Positions 15,075 to 25,999 of a DNA stretch of 64,000 nucleotides are shown here, piece after piece (position 1 is the stretch's first letter; each line of letters starts with the position of its first letter). Made by a program: the position numbers and the translations under genes. The stretch lies in NCBI GenBank assembly GCA_025267735.1, contig CM046308.1, positions 37,747,267 through 37,811,266 of the forward strand. Reading direction: 5' to 3'. The DNA comes from Mactra quadrangularis (Eukaryota > Mollusca > Bivalvia > Venerida > Mactridae). The notes beneath the pieces are model-generated. The model saw nothing but the letters and a program-made list of their open reading frames with translations, was not told the DNA's origin and did no database searches.

Positions 15075-15177
15075 TGAACAGTCCCAACTTTGAGTTATCC
15101 ACGTGTTGAGTTCTCTTCGTGTTGAGTTGTCCCGTACCCGTAACGTTCGCTAACAGTCGTTAGTGATCACGCTGCTG
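15075..15177 (+). mobile_element. Half of a palindromic GTTGAGTTGTC element
   Basis: Contains GTGTTGAGTTGTCCCGTACC and GTAACGTTCGCTAACAGTCG and ends in ATCACGCTG. This matches the right half of the complete element at 61031-61250. The left half was not found. Confidence 0.65.
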
Positions 15178-15360
15178 TACCCCTTCTACAAGACCGGAAA
15201 CTTCTCCATATACCTTATCAATGGTGGGAAATTGACATTTAGAATTGTCAAATTTTAATGAAAGGGTATAACCTCGTCGGGAGGATCCTAACCCGTACCC
15301 CTTGGAACACTGGAATCGAAATCCAGACGCGCTGCCAACTGAGCTACCGATCTGGTTTTA
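15178..15360 (-). mobile_element. SINE family B, truncated, minus strand
   Basis: Reads as B-family body (GGAAACTTCTCCATATACC, GGGTATAACCTC) and tRNA-like head (box B region GGAATCGAAATCC, box A region CCAACTGAGCTACCGA) on the minus strand. The tail side stops where the palindromic element at 15075-15177 begins, so that element may have cut it. Confidence 0.75.
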
Positions 15361-15661
15361 AAATGAAACATACATGAGACAACTTAGTATAATAAATAGT
15401 TTTCAGTCTTTTATTTTTCACGTAACCCTTTATCTAGTCATCTTCGTCAATAAGTTCATCGGCTCAAGTGTTCCATGATAAATTTAACATACATACATTT
15501 TCATTTGACATTTGTTCACTGAATATTTCGGTTTTGTCAAGATATGGACAGATAGGGAGATAATGCACTTCGTCGACAATTTCGTTTAGTAAGTATACAG
15601 AGGGTTTACTTCCTATATCAGTTATATAACGATATCACTGATAGCTGGTTACATGATAGAC

Positions 15662-16064
15662 CAATCTGATTAAAACCAGATCTAAAATTTTACCGCTCGC
15701 ATACTCGCTTATTTAGATCTGGCCTTTTCAAAACGTAGGTCACGTTCAGGTGACCTTTTCTCATCATAATATTCATGACGAAATTGTTATGATACGTAAC
15801 TTGTTTACATCGTCTACGTCACGCAATTTGAAATGAGCCACCCAATCGCAGACAGTGAATAATACCGTTGTTAAATTTGCATAAAAACCTTGGTCTAAAA
15901 ATAGAAATTACGAAATCAAAATGTTTTTAATAGTGTTTTCGTCTAGATGAAAGCTACGCATTGATTGGTCGACACAAAGTTTATCTCGACGTGACCTTGC
16001 ATTGACTAAGTAGAGATCCAGTACGACAACGCGAGTAGAACAGGATCTCTGTTTACGGAGATTG
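15662..16064 (+). mobile_element. Non-autonomous DNA transposon with exact 9-bp TSD, copy 1
   Basis: A 403-bp element flanked by ATGATAGAC at 15653-15661 and 16065-16073. The ends begin CAATCTGATTAAAACCAGAT and finish GGAGATTG; reverse-complemented, the right end (CAATCTCCGTAAAC) forms a short imperfect terminal inverted repeat with the left. No transposase inside. A second copy in opposite orientation lies at 61401-61797, also with its own exact 9-bp TSD. Target duplications of 9 bp occur in Mutator-like and some Merlin elements, but the superfamily is not established here. Contains AGGTCA and TGACCT in inverted arrangement near 15737-15760. Confidence 0.9.
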
Positions 16065-16340
16065 ATGATAGACCGTTGATGGCGTGCCTGATCAACACGT
16101 GATCAAGTTGCGGTATGGTAACCTACATGAGAGTGAAACCAGAAGCTGAGTTGTGTTCTAGCTTTCATAGAGAGTAGACATAATTTACCTGTAATGCCCA
16201 TTTGTTATATAAATATTCAATAATGCGTTGAATGCGGCGCAGAAAAAAATGGTCAAGCGACACCGTATTGAACTTGCCGAAAAATGTACTTGCAATGAGA
16301 GTTTTTTGTATCTTTTTGTCTTTTTATCGTTTTTGTTTCT

Positions 16341-16510
16341 GCGACACGTATAATCTCTTCAAGACTGCAGTTAATGTTGTCATGCTTTAGAAACACAATT
16401 TAATTGTCAAGATTAATAAACATCAGACAAGAGTGGAGAAAAAACAACAATGACAATATAATTGTGGTGTTGATGTTAAGAAACAGTTTGTGTTCGTTTG
16501 TCTTTATTTT
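16341..16510. repeat. Outlying partial copy of the 1.04-kb tandem unit
   Basis: GCGACACGTATAATCTCTTC and ATTAATAAACATCA match the core at 17758-17915. On the minus strand the frame open in the other copies is broken by a stop after the hydrophobic segment. Confidence 0.75.
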
Positions 16511-17567
16511 TTGTTATTAAAATCACTGTTGCGAACTTAAATGGGGGCGGTTGTTAACATAAAGACGATGGTTTTACATAATGCTAGATTATGCTTTATT
16601 ATACAGATTGTTACAACACATGATTTGAATACTCTAAAACTACTTATAAAATTAATGTAATTTCTAATGCAACTTTTTACCATTATACCATTTAGCTGTT
16701 GTGGCTTATTTTTGTACCACACCAAATGTTTAATCAATTAGCATATTGAGTCAGCAATAATACTCAAAGTAAATAGTCAGCAACTACTGTCAAAACTAGT
16801 ACCTGTTTATAATTATCAACCAATGGTGTCCTATTATTTAACTAATTCTCTATACCGGAAGAGAAAAATATTGGACAAGAAAAAAAAACGGTAGAATAAT
16901 TGTATGGGATAATGTATAGGTTAACAATTGGTTGGTCAGCTGCGCCTAAAACAATAATTTTTATTGTACAACTAAACGGACCATGTGAAGCGCGATAAAA
17001 ATGTTAAATATAAATAAAATGATTTCATGAGAAGATTTAAACATTTAACCTATGGCAGGTTTGCAATTTCGAAAGTATCAAAACGAGTATCGCATGTTAG
17101 TTCATAACCACTTTCTTTTTTCATCGGTCCATAATTGTGATTGTGTTATAGTTTAATAATCGAAACACCTCGATTTTTCTGAATGAATAATCTCGGAAGG
17201 ATTCGTGGGGGTCTATCCTGGTGGCTTGGGTTTTTACTACCTACGTGAGGCGAAGCACAGGCGAAGCTCGTAACGGGTATGCAAACTAGTTCTTGTAGTA
17301 TACGCACATATCTATGTCAAAACATATTTCTATGTTATATATTGAACCAAATATTGTTCAGTGATATCAATGAACTGTGTTATTTTAAATTTACGGACTA
17401 AAAACGAAACACCACTCATCGTCTAAACGATCGTGAATGTGTTTTCTTCAACACCGGTATTTTTTAAAATTGCGCCTAAATATGTCCGAGGTTATACGTA
17501 GCGAATGGCCGATGAGTTCCAAATGATAGTTTGATTCAAGGGAGATAAAACCTTTTTCTAGTTGTAA

Positions 17568-20000
17568 GCTAATTCAGTCACCGTCATAAAACATTTTTCG
17601 TATAAAATCTTATCGTATACATGTTAAACTGTTGCTAACTGTTGTCATGCTGTATCTTCCCATAACTCAGACAATTTTCAAATATATCATCGATCTTGTT
17701 TACAAAGCTTTCCAAGTCTGACATAACATAGTGAAGATAAACATCTAGCGACACGTCTAATCTCTTCACGACTACAGTAACTGTTGTCATGCTTTGTAAC
17801 ACAATTGATTTGTCTAGAATAATAAACATCAAACAAAAATGTAGAGAAAACAACAATGCCAGTATAATTGTGATGTTAAAACTTTGAAACTGTTTGAGTT
17901 CGTTGTCTTTATTATTTTTGTTATATAAATTATAGTCGCGAATATTACATAAGACTTTTTATAATTTAAAGACCATTGTTTAAAATGACACAGTTTGAGT
18001 ACGCTGTTCGAAGTTTTTATCTTTATCTTTATTTGTTAATTCACCGTTGCATTACATGTAACGATGTTCATGTTTTGCAAGTAAATAAAATATGTTCTGT
18101 TCTTAAATTCGCAGAAATTTATCACGCTTGTTTTTTATATTGATACTGAGTGGTAAATCAATTAAAACGTACATGTCACTTTTTAAGGTCACTTCCTGTT
18201 TGTATATTTAAAAACAACGAATAATGTCTGTGAATAGTTAATGAAAATAAAACTTTACTTCTTAAACCTTGAAAATGTCATATTTATACAATTAACTAGA
18301 TTAGATTTGGTTTGATATTTCGAGATGAAGGTGAACTACTGTAACAGTTTTAGTACAAATTTAAAACATTTTGCTAACTCAGCTCTTATTGATTTAAATT
18401 ATAAAATTTTACGGTTTGAAGGACAATGTCGATTACGATAATTGTTTACATATGATATGAAACTATGGTTTAAGGGTTAAATCATCTGTATCTTATTTAC
18501 ATCAAAATGTTTTCGTAATCAAATCTTTATCGAGTGTTACTTAATTATACTGTGCTTTACATTTTCCTAAATTGTAAATGGCGTATGCGCCAAGAAAGAA
18601 CTTTTTTTTTCGTTCTTGATACAACTTAGCTAATTCAGTCACCATCATAAATACCATTTCGTATTAATCAAACTTGTTGGATAATTGTAAAAAAATGTTA
18701 ACTGTCGTCATGTTGTATCTAACCATAACTCAGACAATTTTCAAATATACTATCGATTCGTTTACATAGCTTTCCAAGTCTGACATACCATAGTGAAGAT
18801 AAAACATCTAGCGACATGTCTAATCTCTTCACGACTACAGTTAATGTTGTCATGCTTTGTAACACAGACGATTTGTCTAGAATAATAAACATCAAACAAA
18901 AATGTAGAAAAAACAACAATAACAGTATAATAGTAATGCTGAATCTCTGAAACTGGTTGAATTCGCTGTCTTAAATATTTTTGTTATATAATTTATAGTC
19001 GCGAATAGTACTAATAACAGTTTATAATTAAAGGCAAATGTTTTAAAGGGCACAGTTTGAGTACTCTGTTCGTTGTTTTTATTTTCTTTTTTTTGTTAGG
19101 TCACCATTGCAAATTACAATGTTTAGTGTTTAATTAAAGATAATGTACTGATTTAACGCCATGTTTCGTTATGTTTCTCTATTTTGATACTGTGAGTTAA
19201 ATTATCTGTTTAAAACTTTCGTACATCACTTTTCAAGGTCAAACCTGATGTTTCATTTATGAACAATAAATAGTATATATGACATAAAACTTTATCATGG
19301 GAAAATTTTCTATATATAAATTAATTTGATTAGATTTGCGGTGATATTTCGAGATGAACGTGAACTACCGAAACAATATTTTTGTGTATATTTATACTAC
19401 TTATTCATCCCGACTCTTTGTGTATTGAAATGATCAAAATCATATGGTTTGAAGGACGGTGTCGAGCACGATAATTATTTACCTTTGATATGACTATAAT
19501 GTTAAGATTAAAGCATCTTGTCTACGACGGACATAAAACATCTTCGAAATAAAAAACCTTATCGCATGTTGCTCAATTATGTTGTGCTTTTCATTATCTT
19601 TAATCGTAAATGGCGAACATTATGTACCAACGGAGCATAAAATTTTTCTCGTTCTTGATACAAGTTAGCTAATCCAGTCACCATCATAAATACCATTTCG
19701 TATTAAACAAACGTGTCGGATAATTGTAAATATAAAAGTTAAATGTTGTCGTGCTGTATCTAACCATAACTCAGACAATTTTCATATAACATCGATCTTG
19801 TTTGCATGGCTTTCCAAGTCTGACATAAACTTGTGAAGATAAAACATCTAGCGACACGTCTAATCTCTTCACGAATACAGTAAGTGCTGTCATGCTTTGT
19901 AACACAATTGATTTGTCTAGAATAATAAACATCAAACAAAAATGTAGAGAAAACAACAATGACAGTATAATTGTGATGCTGCTATTTAAGTCACATTTTA
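17568..20000. repeat. ~1.04-kb tandem array carrying related minus-strand ORFs
   Basis: Units begin at about 17568, 18629 and 19668 (marker GCTAATYCAGTCACC), spacings 1061 and 1039 bp; the third is partial. Each contains a minus-strand open frame (17635-17856, 18719-18919, 19771-20046). The frames share a hydrophobic segment (core FCLMFIILDKS) followed by a helix-prone stretch (VVVKRLDVSLDV), like the start of a type II membrane protein with a stalk. Against a functional gene, nearly all substitutions I compared in the shared frame are non-synonymous, and copy 2 carries two mutually compensating 1-bp shifts relative to copy 1. I treat this as a locally amplified repeat; a multi-exon gene fragment is possible but unproven. 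Confidence 0.8.
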
Positions 20001-20106
20001 AAACTTGAAAGTGATGTTTGATACTCAATGTAATGGTTTTGTACAAAAAGTTAAAGCAGACATAATGCTATTGACAGATGGATACACTGTACGCTAGAGC
20101 AGGCGA

Positions 20107-20407
20107 AAAACCGCTCGACTAGCTCAGTCGGTAGCACGCAAGTCTACTGATCGAGGGTTCGTAGGTTCGATTCCCGTGTGGGGCATACTTTCTCGGAGCT
20201 TGGTCATAAAAAAATTCTACGGCCATTCTCCCTCCTACCGCTGATTCTAAATCATGTAGGGCAGTAGTCAGTCACTGACGGAAGTATACGCCTAGTAGTT
20301 GGTTAACAGCTAAATTCAGAAATCTAGCCTTTCCAGGTACAGTGAGTAGGTGGACTGGTCGCCGTGATATAACCTATACAGTGTGTTGTTACGGGGTTCA
20401 ACAAAAA
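20107..20407 (+). mobile_element. SINE family A, full length with 11-bp TSD
   Basis: Flanked by AGAGCAGGCGA at 20096-20106 and 20408-20418. The head is tRNA-like, with box A region TAGCTCAGTCGGTAGCAC and box B GGTTCGATTCC, then the body (GGCCATTCTCCCTCCTACC, TAGTAGTTGGTTAACAGC) and tail (TAACCTATACAGTGTGTTG). The tRNA similarity supplies an internal RNA polymerase III promoter. There is no protein; it would need a LINE reverse transcriptase. Confidence 0.93.
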
Positions 20408-20419
20408 AGAGCAGGCGAT

Positions 20420-21515
20420 TTGACATAGGTAAACTATTGTTTTATTAGCCCAAATAAAACTTAATTTGGTAATGATATATAATCATATTTATTTGCTAAT
20501 GTTACAAACTAGCTTCGTAATATATAATATATGATTACATTGTACCATACTTACATGACGCTTAATCACTTGATACACTCAATTTATGATGATAGGCGTT
20601 TTGTTTGGTGAGGATATAAATAAATGCCAACGTTGTAACATTTTTTACAACTCTTATCAACCCTTTTTACTGACCTAGATAGTTTGCTTAAATGTTTTAT
20701 ATCTCGCCCATATCTTTAAACATGAAGCAAACAAATGCACAGTATGAACTTTTTCAGGTTTTCAAGTAGGTTTGATAACATTGCGTTGTGGTTTTTTTTT
20801 TTGTCTTATGGAGACGGTCCTTTTGCGTCTCTCGCTTGATGATTTGAAGATGCAAGAACATTTGAAATTAGGAACATATGAATTGTAGAATATATGATAT
20901 TTAGTCATTTTTCGGATTGTTGCTACTTATCTACTTACTGACATTTCTTGATCTCTCAAAAGGTGAGTATTTATTAGGTTTATTACTTTTCATATGTATA
21001 TTTTTTACATTTGTATTCATATCAACCGTAGTTTCTGACTCTATCAATCCTGATGTACGGAATCCGCAAATTATTCCGGCAGTATTTTTTCAATGTGTTT
21101 GTGTTTATTTTTAACGTCAAACATATCGTTGATAATGAAAATTAAAAATTAAGATGGAGCGCACCGTACGCTCTTTTCAACCTCTTCATTGTAATGGATA
21201 TGCTGAAGGCAAAGAATTGAAAGGGCCAACCGTTGCTGCATAAAATAAAATATTTTCCTAAAATGTCAGCACTGTTTTATGATTTTGTTCGTTTTGAATA
21301 AAGAACAACATTTATACGCGATGAAATAATAATTAAACGTGTGTGTTTTACGCAGTTTACTTATTTCGTCAGAGATTCGGAATAATTCATAACATTAAAA
21401 ATTGCACAAGGCATTAAACGTGTATGATACTATACATGCCATATTTGAGTTGACTACGTCAGCTGCGTGATTGTCAGTGTTTTGTTATGTTCCATTAGAT
21501 AAAAATCCATATGCT
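20420..21515. other. AT-rich intergenic stretch
   Basis: Nothing recognised. A short plus-strand open frame at 20917-21114 is mostly hydrophobic A/T-encoded residues and is not credible as a gene. Confidence 0.45.
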
Positions 21516-21521
21516 AATATA

Positions 21522-21881
21522 CTGACACGCAAATAAGCTATACACTTATAAATTACTTAGGAAAATAATCCCATCAACGTCATTAGATGTTACAGCAGGT
21601 ATATGCGTTTACAATTGCCTGCCTATATCCAACGTGGTAGACATAGTAGATATTTATGTATAATCATAGTATTAAACTCTTTTCCTAAGTTAATACAAAG
21701 AAAAACACAGAACGTGTGCAAAGTTAACTTTTCGCCCCTCTCTCTCTTTAAACATTAATTATGCTTAAAATATTAACTGAAATTTAATAAAATTTACATA
21801 GAGATGTGGCAAATTGATTTTTAAATCTAACTTTGTCTGTGAAATTTGGTTTTTACTGAGTGTTTTTTTTTTGCGTGTCAG
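21522..21881. mobile_element. TIR element copy 2, internally inverted relative to copy 1
   Basis: Ends CTGACACGCAAA and TTTGCGTGTCAG are inverted repeats, with TA outside both. The CCCATCAACGTCATTAGATG module is in the same orientation as in copy 1, while the module with the C/T run (near 21735) and TTTAAACATTAATTATGC is reverse-complemented and lies on the other side. Short inverted repeats (ACTTAGGAAAA and TTTTCCTAAGT) flank the CCCATC module here. Confidence 0.85.
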
Positions 21882-21887
21882 TATTTT

Positions 21888-22435
21888 TTGTCCGTTTCTA
21901 CCTTTGTGCAGTTTAGTCATGGAATATTATATACGGTCTATTACTCGCCTAGTTCTTTATCAAATTCGACAATTGCTAGCCACAGGCGAAATCGTGTACA
22001 TTGTTTCAAGTTTGGATCAAGTGATTTCAGCCTACTTTGTGACATTTTATGGGACGATTGACCGATGCAATGTTATTAAAGGAATGTGGAATCATATCAG
22101 GAATAGCTTCATTCAAAACACTCAGAAAGTTTTTTTTAATGTGGCTTGAATCACCTATTCATTTTGTTTATTTCAGATTCTGCAGTGGCATTTGCAGCAC
22201 GTATGTTTACCATCTGACAGGCGTACCAAATGTACTTTAAATTTTGGATTCATTCGATTATAGCAAGAAACGTAAGTCCGCAATACTGTGTCACAGTCGC
22301 AAAGAATTTATTCTTATGAAAACAAAAATTAAAGTTCAGTACATGTATTTTGCCAAAATGTTCCGATATGACGCAATTTACAAACGAAGTAAAAGATAGA
22401 CAGTAAATACCGAGTTTAATATATTCTTGCATATA
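21888..22435 (+). other. Uncharacterised region upstream of the NHL gene
   Basis: Overlapping plus-strand open frames of up to 111 codons begin inside the TIR element at 21814, so that start is not credible. Some frames have plausible amino-acid composition, and TTTGTTTATTTCAG at about 22168-22181 resembles a splice acceptor. No frame matches a family I recognise and no donor completes an exon. Confidence 0.25.
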
Positions 22436-22463
22436 GGTCAAGCTCATGTAAATATTGTCGGAC
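22436..22463. mobile_element. Solo terminus of the GTCCRACAATATT MITE
   Basis: The sequence CAAGCTCATGTAAATATTG followed by TCGGAC and TA matches the right end of the complete MITE at 40491-40906. No opposite end was found nearby, so this is probably a relic. Confidence 0.5.
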
Positions 22464-22600
22464 TATAATTATATCTAATATGAAAGGACGCCACAAAGAA
22501 ATGATAATGGATAATGAAAACAAGAAGATAAGAAGTACATGTATACAAAGCGGATTAAAATTCAATTGTAGATAACAGAACTAATACAAAGATTCAAGAT

Positions 22601-23563
22601 ATGAATGAGTTGAAAGAATTCAACGTGGCTTGTGATAATGGACAACTTGAACACGATGAAAAGCTTTATTTGAAACCTAAAAACGAACCAGAAATATTTG
22701 TTAAAGCCAATAGCGACAAATATCCATGTGATATAACGGGATCATGTTACGTACCATATGATAACTTAATTGTGACAGACTATCCAAATAAATCAGTGAA
22801 ATTACTGCATACAACTTATTGTAATTTCAAATCAGTGTACGTTTTAGATAATGAACCATGGGGCGTGGCCTATGACTATGATAGTGGAGAAGTTGGTGTT
22901 ACTGTACCCAGGGAGGGTAAGATTTACTTTTTCCGGATAGAAATGTCCGGAGAAATTGTTCTTAGTAGGGAAATAAAAGTTAGGAAGCAATGCCGTGGAA
23001 TTAAATTCTCTTCGGACTTCATTATAGTAACGTATGGACATTATAAGCTAAACATTCCAGGGAAGATTGAGTTTATCGATATGGATGGGGAGGTTGTTAG
23101 ATCAATAGGGAACTCACTTACTGGGGAGCAACTTTTTGGTTATCCATCACACCTTGCTCTTAGTTTAGACCATACAAAACTCTATGTCTCAGATTTTAGA
23201 AAAGCAACCTTTTCTGCTATTAATATAGAGGAAGAAGCAGTCCCAAATAATGAACCAGATGAAATGATTCAAAAATGTGTGAAAAAAGTTCAAGACCCTC
23301 GTGGTATAACTATAGACGGAGCAGGGAATGTGTATGTGTGCGATTACTGCAGTGGTGATATTCATATATATAATCACAAACTTGAATTAGTTAATATAAT
23401 AGACGGTCGTGATCATGGAATAGTTTATCCTAGAACCATTGACTTTGATAACAGACATAATAAATTATATGTTGGGATGTTTTATAATAGCTTTATAAAA
23501 GTCTTTCAGCTCGAGTCTACTAAATGGCAGTTTGATAACGAGGCTTTTGAAGATTTATTATGA
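22601..23563 (+). CDS. Intronless six-bladed NHL-type beta-propeller protein (TRIM/NHL-like)
   Basis: A 320-residue open frame, by far the longest here. NHL-like blade repeats start at about residues 44, 86, 130, 180, 231 and 275. The clearest are PSHLALSLDHTKLYVSDF and the DPRGITIDGAGNVYVCDY unit, which end in the hydrophobic-x-V-x-D/G pattern of NHL strands. Six units make a complete propeller. In this family such propellers bind RNA or protein and usually form the C-terminus of TRIM E3 ligases. No RING, B-box or coiled coil precedes it: the frame upstream is closed about 45 bases before this ATG, and I see no convincing upstream exon. There is no signal peptide or membrane segment. An AATAAA lies 16 bases after the stop. 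It could be a stand-alone NHL gene, a retrocopy, or the last exon of a TRIM gene. The frame is intact, so decay is not evident. Confidence 0.88.
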   Translation: MNELKEFNVACDNGQLEHDEKLYLKPKNEPEIFVKANSDKYPCDITGSCYVPYDNLIVTDYPNKSVKLLHTTYCNFKSVYVLDNEPWGVAYDYDSGEVGVTVPREGKIYFFRIEMSGEIVLSREIKVRKQCRGIKFSSDFIIVTYGHYKLNIPGKIEFIDMDGEVVRSIGNSLTGEQLFGYPSHLALSLDHTKLYVSDFRKATFSAINIEEEAVPNNEPDEMIQKCVKKVQDPRGITIDGAGNVYVCDYCSGDIHIYNHKLELVNIIDGRDHGIVYPRTIDFDNRHNKLYVGMFYNSFIKVFQLESTKWQFDNEAFEDLL

Positions 23564-23578
23564 TGGTAAATTTAAACA

Positions 23579-23584
23579 ATAAAC
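23579..23584 (+). promoter_or_regulatory. Polyadenylation signal AATAAA after the NHL gene
   Basis: Canonical hexamer 16 bases after the TGA stop. The position is plausible but unusually close, giving a very short 3' UTR if used. Confidence 0.45.
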
Positions 23585-23617
23585 AAATCAAGTTCAAATA
23601 CAAAGTTACGCTCCCCT

Positions 23618-23655
23618 CGCAGCTCAGTGAATACATTATATTCACTCGCTGCCTT
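23618..23655. repeat. Short imperfect palindrome downstream of the NHL gene
   Basis: GCAGC, then GTGAATA, a 6-base centre, TATTCAC and GCTGC can fold into a hairpin with small internal bulges. Function unknown. Confidence 0.6.
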
Positions 23656-23965
23656 AAAACGTGTCGATTAATGATATTGACCTTTACTATGAAATTTTGA
23701 ACGACCAATGAAAGATTACCAAATTCCAATTTAGCCGAAATACTTTATACGCATTTTCATTGGATGAACGGGTAAACAACGCATTATATGGTATGATTAT
23801 ACTAGTGACGAATGCAACCTCGTTTGACGTCATATCAATATAGCGTTTCTACACTTTGTATTTAAGTTCAATAAGTTGCTCTTTGTTTACAGTTAAAAGA
23901 TCAGAGATACACGTTTAAAAAACCTAAGTTTACTTTCATTTTTGTTAATTTTCCATTATCTTACT

Positions 23966-24184
23966 AACGCAAAACTGTCCAACATCTTTGCATTTCGACA
24001 TTTTAAAATTACAGGCGTGAGAATTTTTTGCATCTATACCCTTGAAAACCACGTGACAGCCATGCGATTTAAATGTTTATGTGTCTCTGTCTAAAAATAG
24101 AAATATCAGTTTGCACGTAGTATTTTAGCTGAGGTTAAAAGTGAGCGAGTGAATCTTTCGAACCGATGCATTGGAGAGTAATAC
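23966..24184 (+). repeat. Dispersed ~220-bp repeat, copy 1
   Basis: Shares ordered blocks with 44522-44745 in the same orientation: CTGTCCA, ATTTCGACATTTT, TTACAGGCGTGA, AGAAATATCAGTTTGC and GAGTGAATCTTTC. No TIRs, poly-A or coding frame were identified. Confidence 0.8.
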
Positions 24185-24498
24185 AAAGTTTAAATAGTAA
24201 ATTATGTTGTTTCATTGTAAAACTATAATTCTATTATTATTACATTTTTCAACATAAAAACACAAGATAATTTTATTGCTTAATAGTGACCATATTCAAT
24301 TGTTATACAATGTTTCATTAAAATAATATAATTCAACAACTATAGCATATTTTCATCATATTTTTTTAAATATTGTGCTTAAATATGCTTATTTTATTTA
24401 TTGCATTTCAAAGTGAAAGTAGATTGAAACCGGAAGTAGAACTTTGTTGTCAATGCTTGAAATAATAGTTTTGATCAATGTATAATTAAGATGAAGTA

Positions 24499-24842
24499 AC
24501 ACTGTCTTATTTGAATATGGAATGTATATATAAATATGGAATTCACTATATTCACTGTACAGTTCATTTTTTCAAAAAAATAGACTGTATGTAGCCTATT
24601 CGTATTGTAGTTTTCTGGACTGGATTTTAGTGTTTAATCCTTAGTGAAGATGTCCCAACACATGTGATACATTTAGTCTCATATTTGTAAAGGGGCTACA
24701 TGAAGTCTCATGTTTATAAAGGTTAAAGGGGCTACATGAATGCTCATGTTTATAAAGGTTAAAGAGGCTACATGTAGTCTCATGTTTATAAATAGTGAAT
24801 TCCATATTAAATGATACATTCCATATTCAAATAAGACAGTGT
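24499..24842. mobile_element. MITE with ~48-bp TIRs, TA-flanked, with internal 46-bp tandem
   Basis: The left arm (ACACTGTCTTATTTGAATAT, then GGAATGTAT) is the near-perfect reverse complement of the right arm ending GACAGTGT at 24842. TA flanks both sides (24497-24498, 24843-24844). Three ~46-bp tandem units in the centre share GGGCTACATG and TCTCATGTTTATAAA (24670-24792). No coding capacity. Confidence 0.88.
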
Positions 24843-25145
24843 TAAGTCTTTCTTGATAGAAAAAACTTCCTTGAAATTTTATTTATAATGTTTAATCACA
24901 ATTTTGGATCAAACAATCTGGGTTCTCAATAGGATTTTACTAGTAGGAGTCCAGGACTCCCTTCCTGATCCAGAGAAAAGTTGGATTCCAATAGCCAAAT
25001 GTTGGAGTCTCATATTTCTAAGCCCCATGATATATTAAGGCGAAATTCACTTATAAGGTTCTGTCCTTGTGGGCAAGCAAACTTTACTACCTAACAAAAG
25101 TAAAGAATCAACAACAAATATTGATTAAGCAATCAAAACTTTTAT

Positions 25146-25262
25146 TTCACATAACACATAAACAATAATTTCACATAACACAAAATAATAATTTCACATA
25201 ACACAAAATTATATTACACATAACACAAAATAATAATTTCACATAACACAAAATAATAAAAT
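25146..25262. repeat. 23-24-bp AT-rich tandem repeat
   Basis: About five units of TTTCACATAACACAAAATAA-type sequence with starts 23-24 bp apart. Pure tandem repeat. Confidence 0.85.
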
Positions 25263-25999
25263 AATGATTAATCAGTACATTATTTTATTTTCCACTTGAC
25301 TTAAACTAACAATACTGTTTAAATGTTTGATATCTTTTGAGGGATTTGAGCAAAGTATACTGATTAAGGAATATCCTGCTACATCAACCATCAAATTACA
25401 ATGACTTCAAAGTATGATCTAGCAAGTTTTCAAAACTTCGTAGACTGCTGCTCTGTCTGAATCCATAATACGAGAGCCACCACGGCTAAGCCAAGATAAA
25501 TGGGATCTTTTGATTTTGCCAATGTTATATTGAAATATTCTGAAAAGTTAAGTTTTAATTAAATGAAGAGTATTTTTTTCCAACACGTTATTTTGAATTA
25601 TTTTGGATTATATCCTTAAAAACTCTTTTTTTACACTGTTTTTGAGTCTCGCTGATGTTTTGTTCTTTTTGCATCAGTTGTTTTGAAAGTTCTTGTTGGT
25701 TACAGTTACTTTGATGTGTTTTCCATCTCTGACTAACATACAGGTATACGGTATTATTTACTAAAGTTATATGCATGTATAATCAATATTTAAGAAATAT
25801 TCATGAAATAGTAAACATGTACCTTTGTAATGCAAGTAAGAGTTTTACGTTACCATCTTTGACAGACTTTAAAACAACGTTACTGCTTTATTTCACTTGT
25901 ATCACCTTTTTATTATTACAGTATATTATTATTTTTATTTAACGCAATGAAGTTTTTTAGAACATAGCATTTTCTTTTTGGAAAATAACTACTGAACAT

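Noticed and set aside
20107..20190. A functional tRNA gene
   Set aside because: Boxes A and B are present, but no proper cloverleaf closes and the SINE body and TSDs follow, so it is a SINE head. The same applies to the other tRNA-like heads.
21814..22149. 111-codon plus-strand frame
   Set aside because: Its start lies inside the TIR element and its first third is TIR sequence; no family match. Kept only as an uncertain region.
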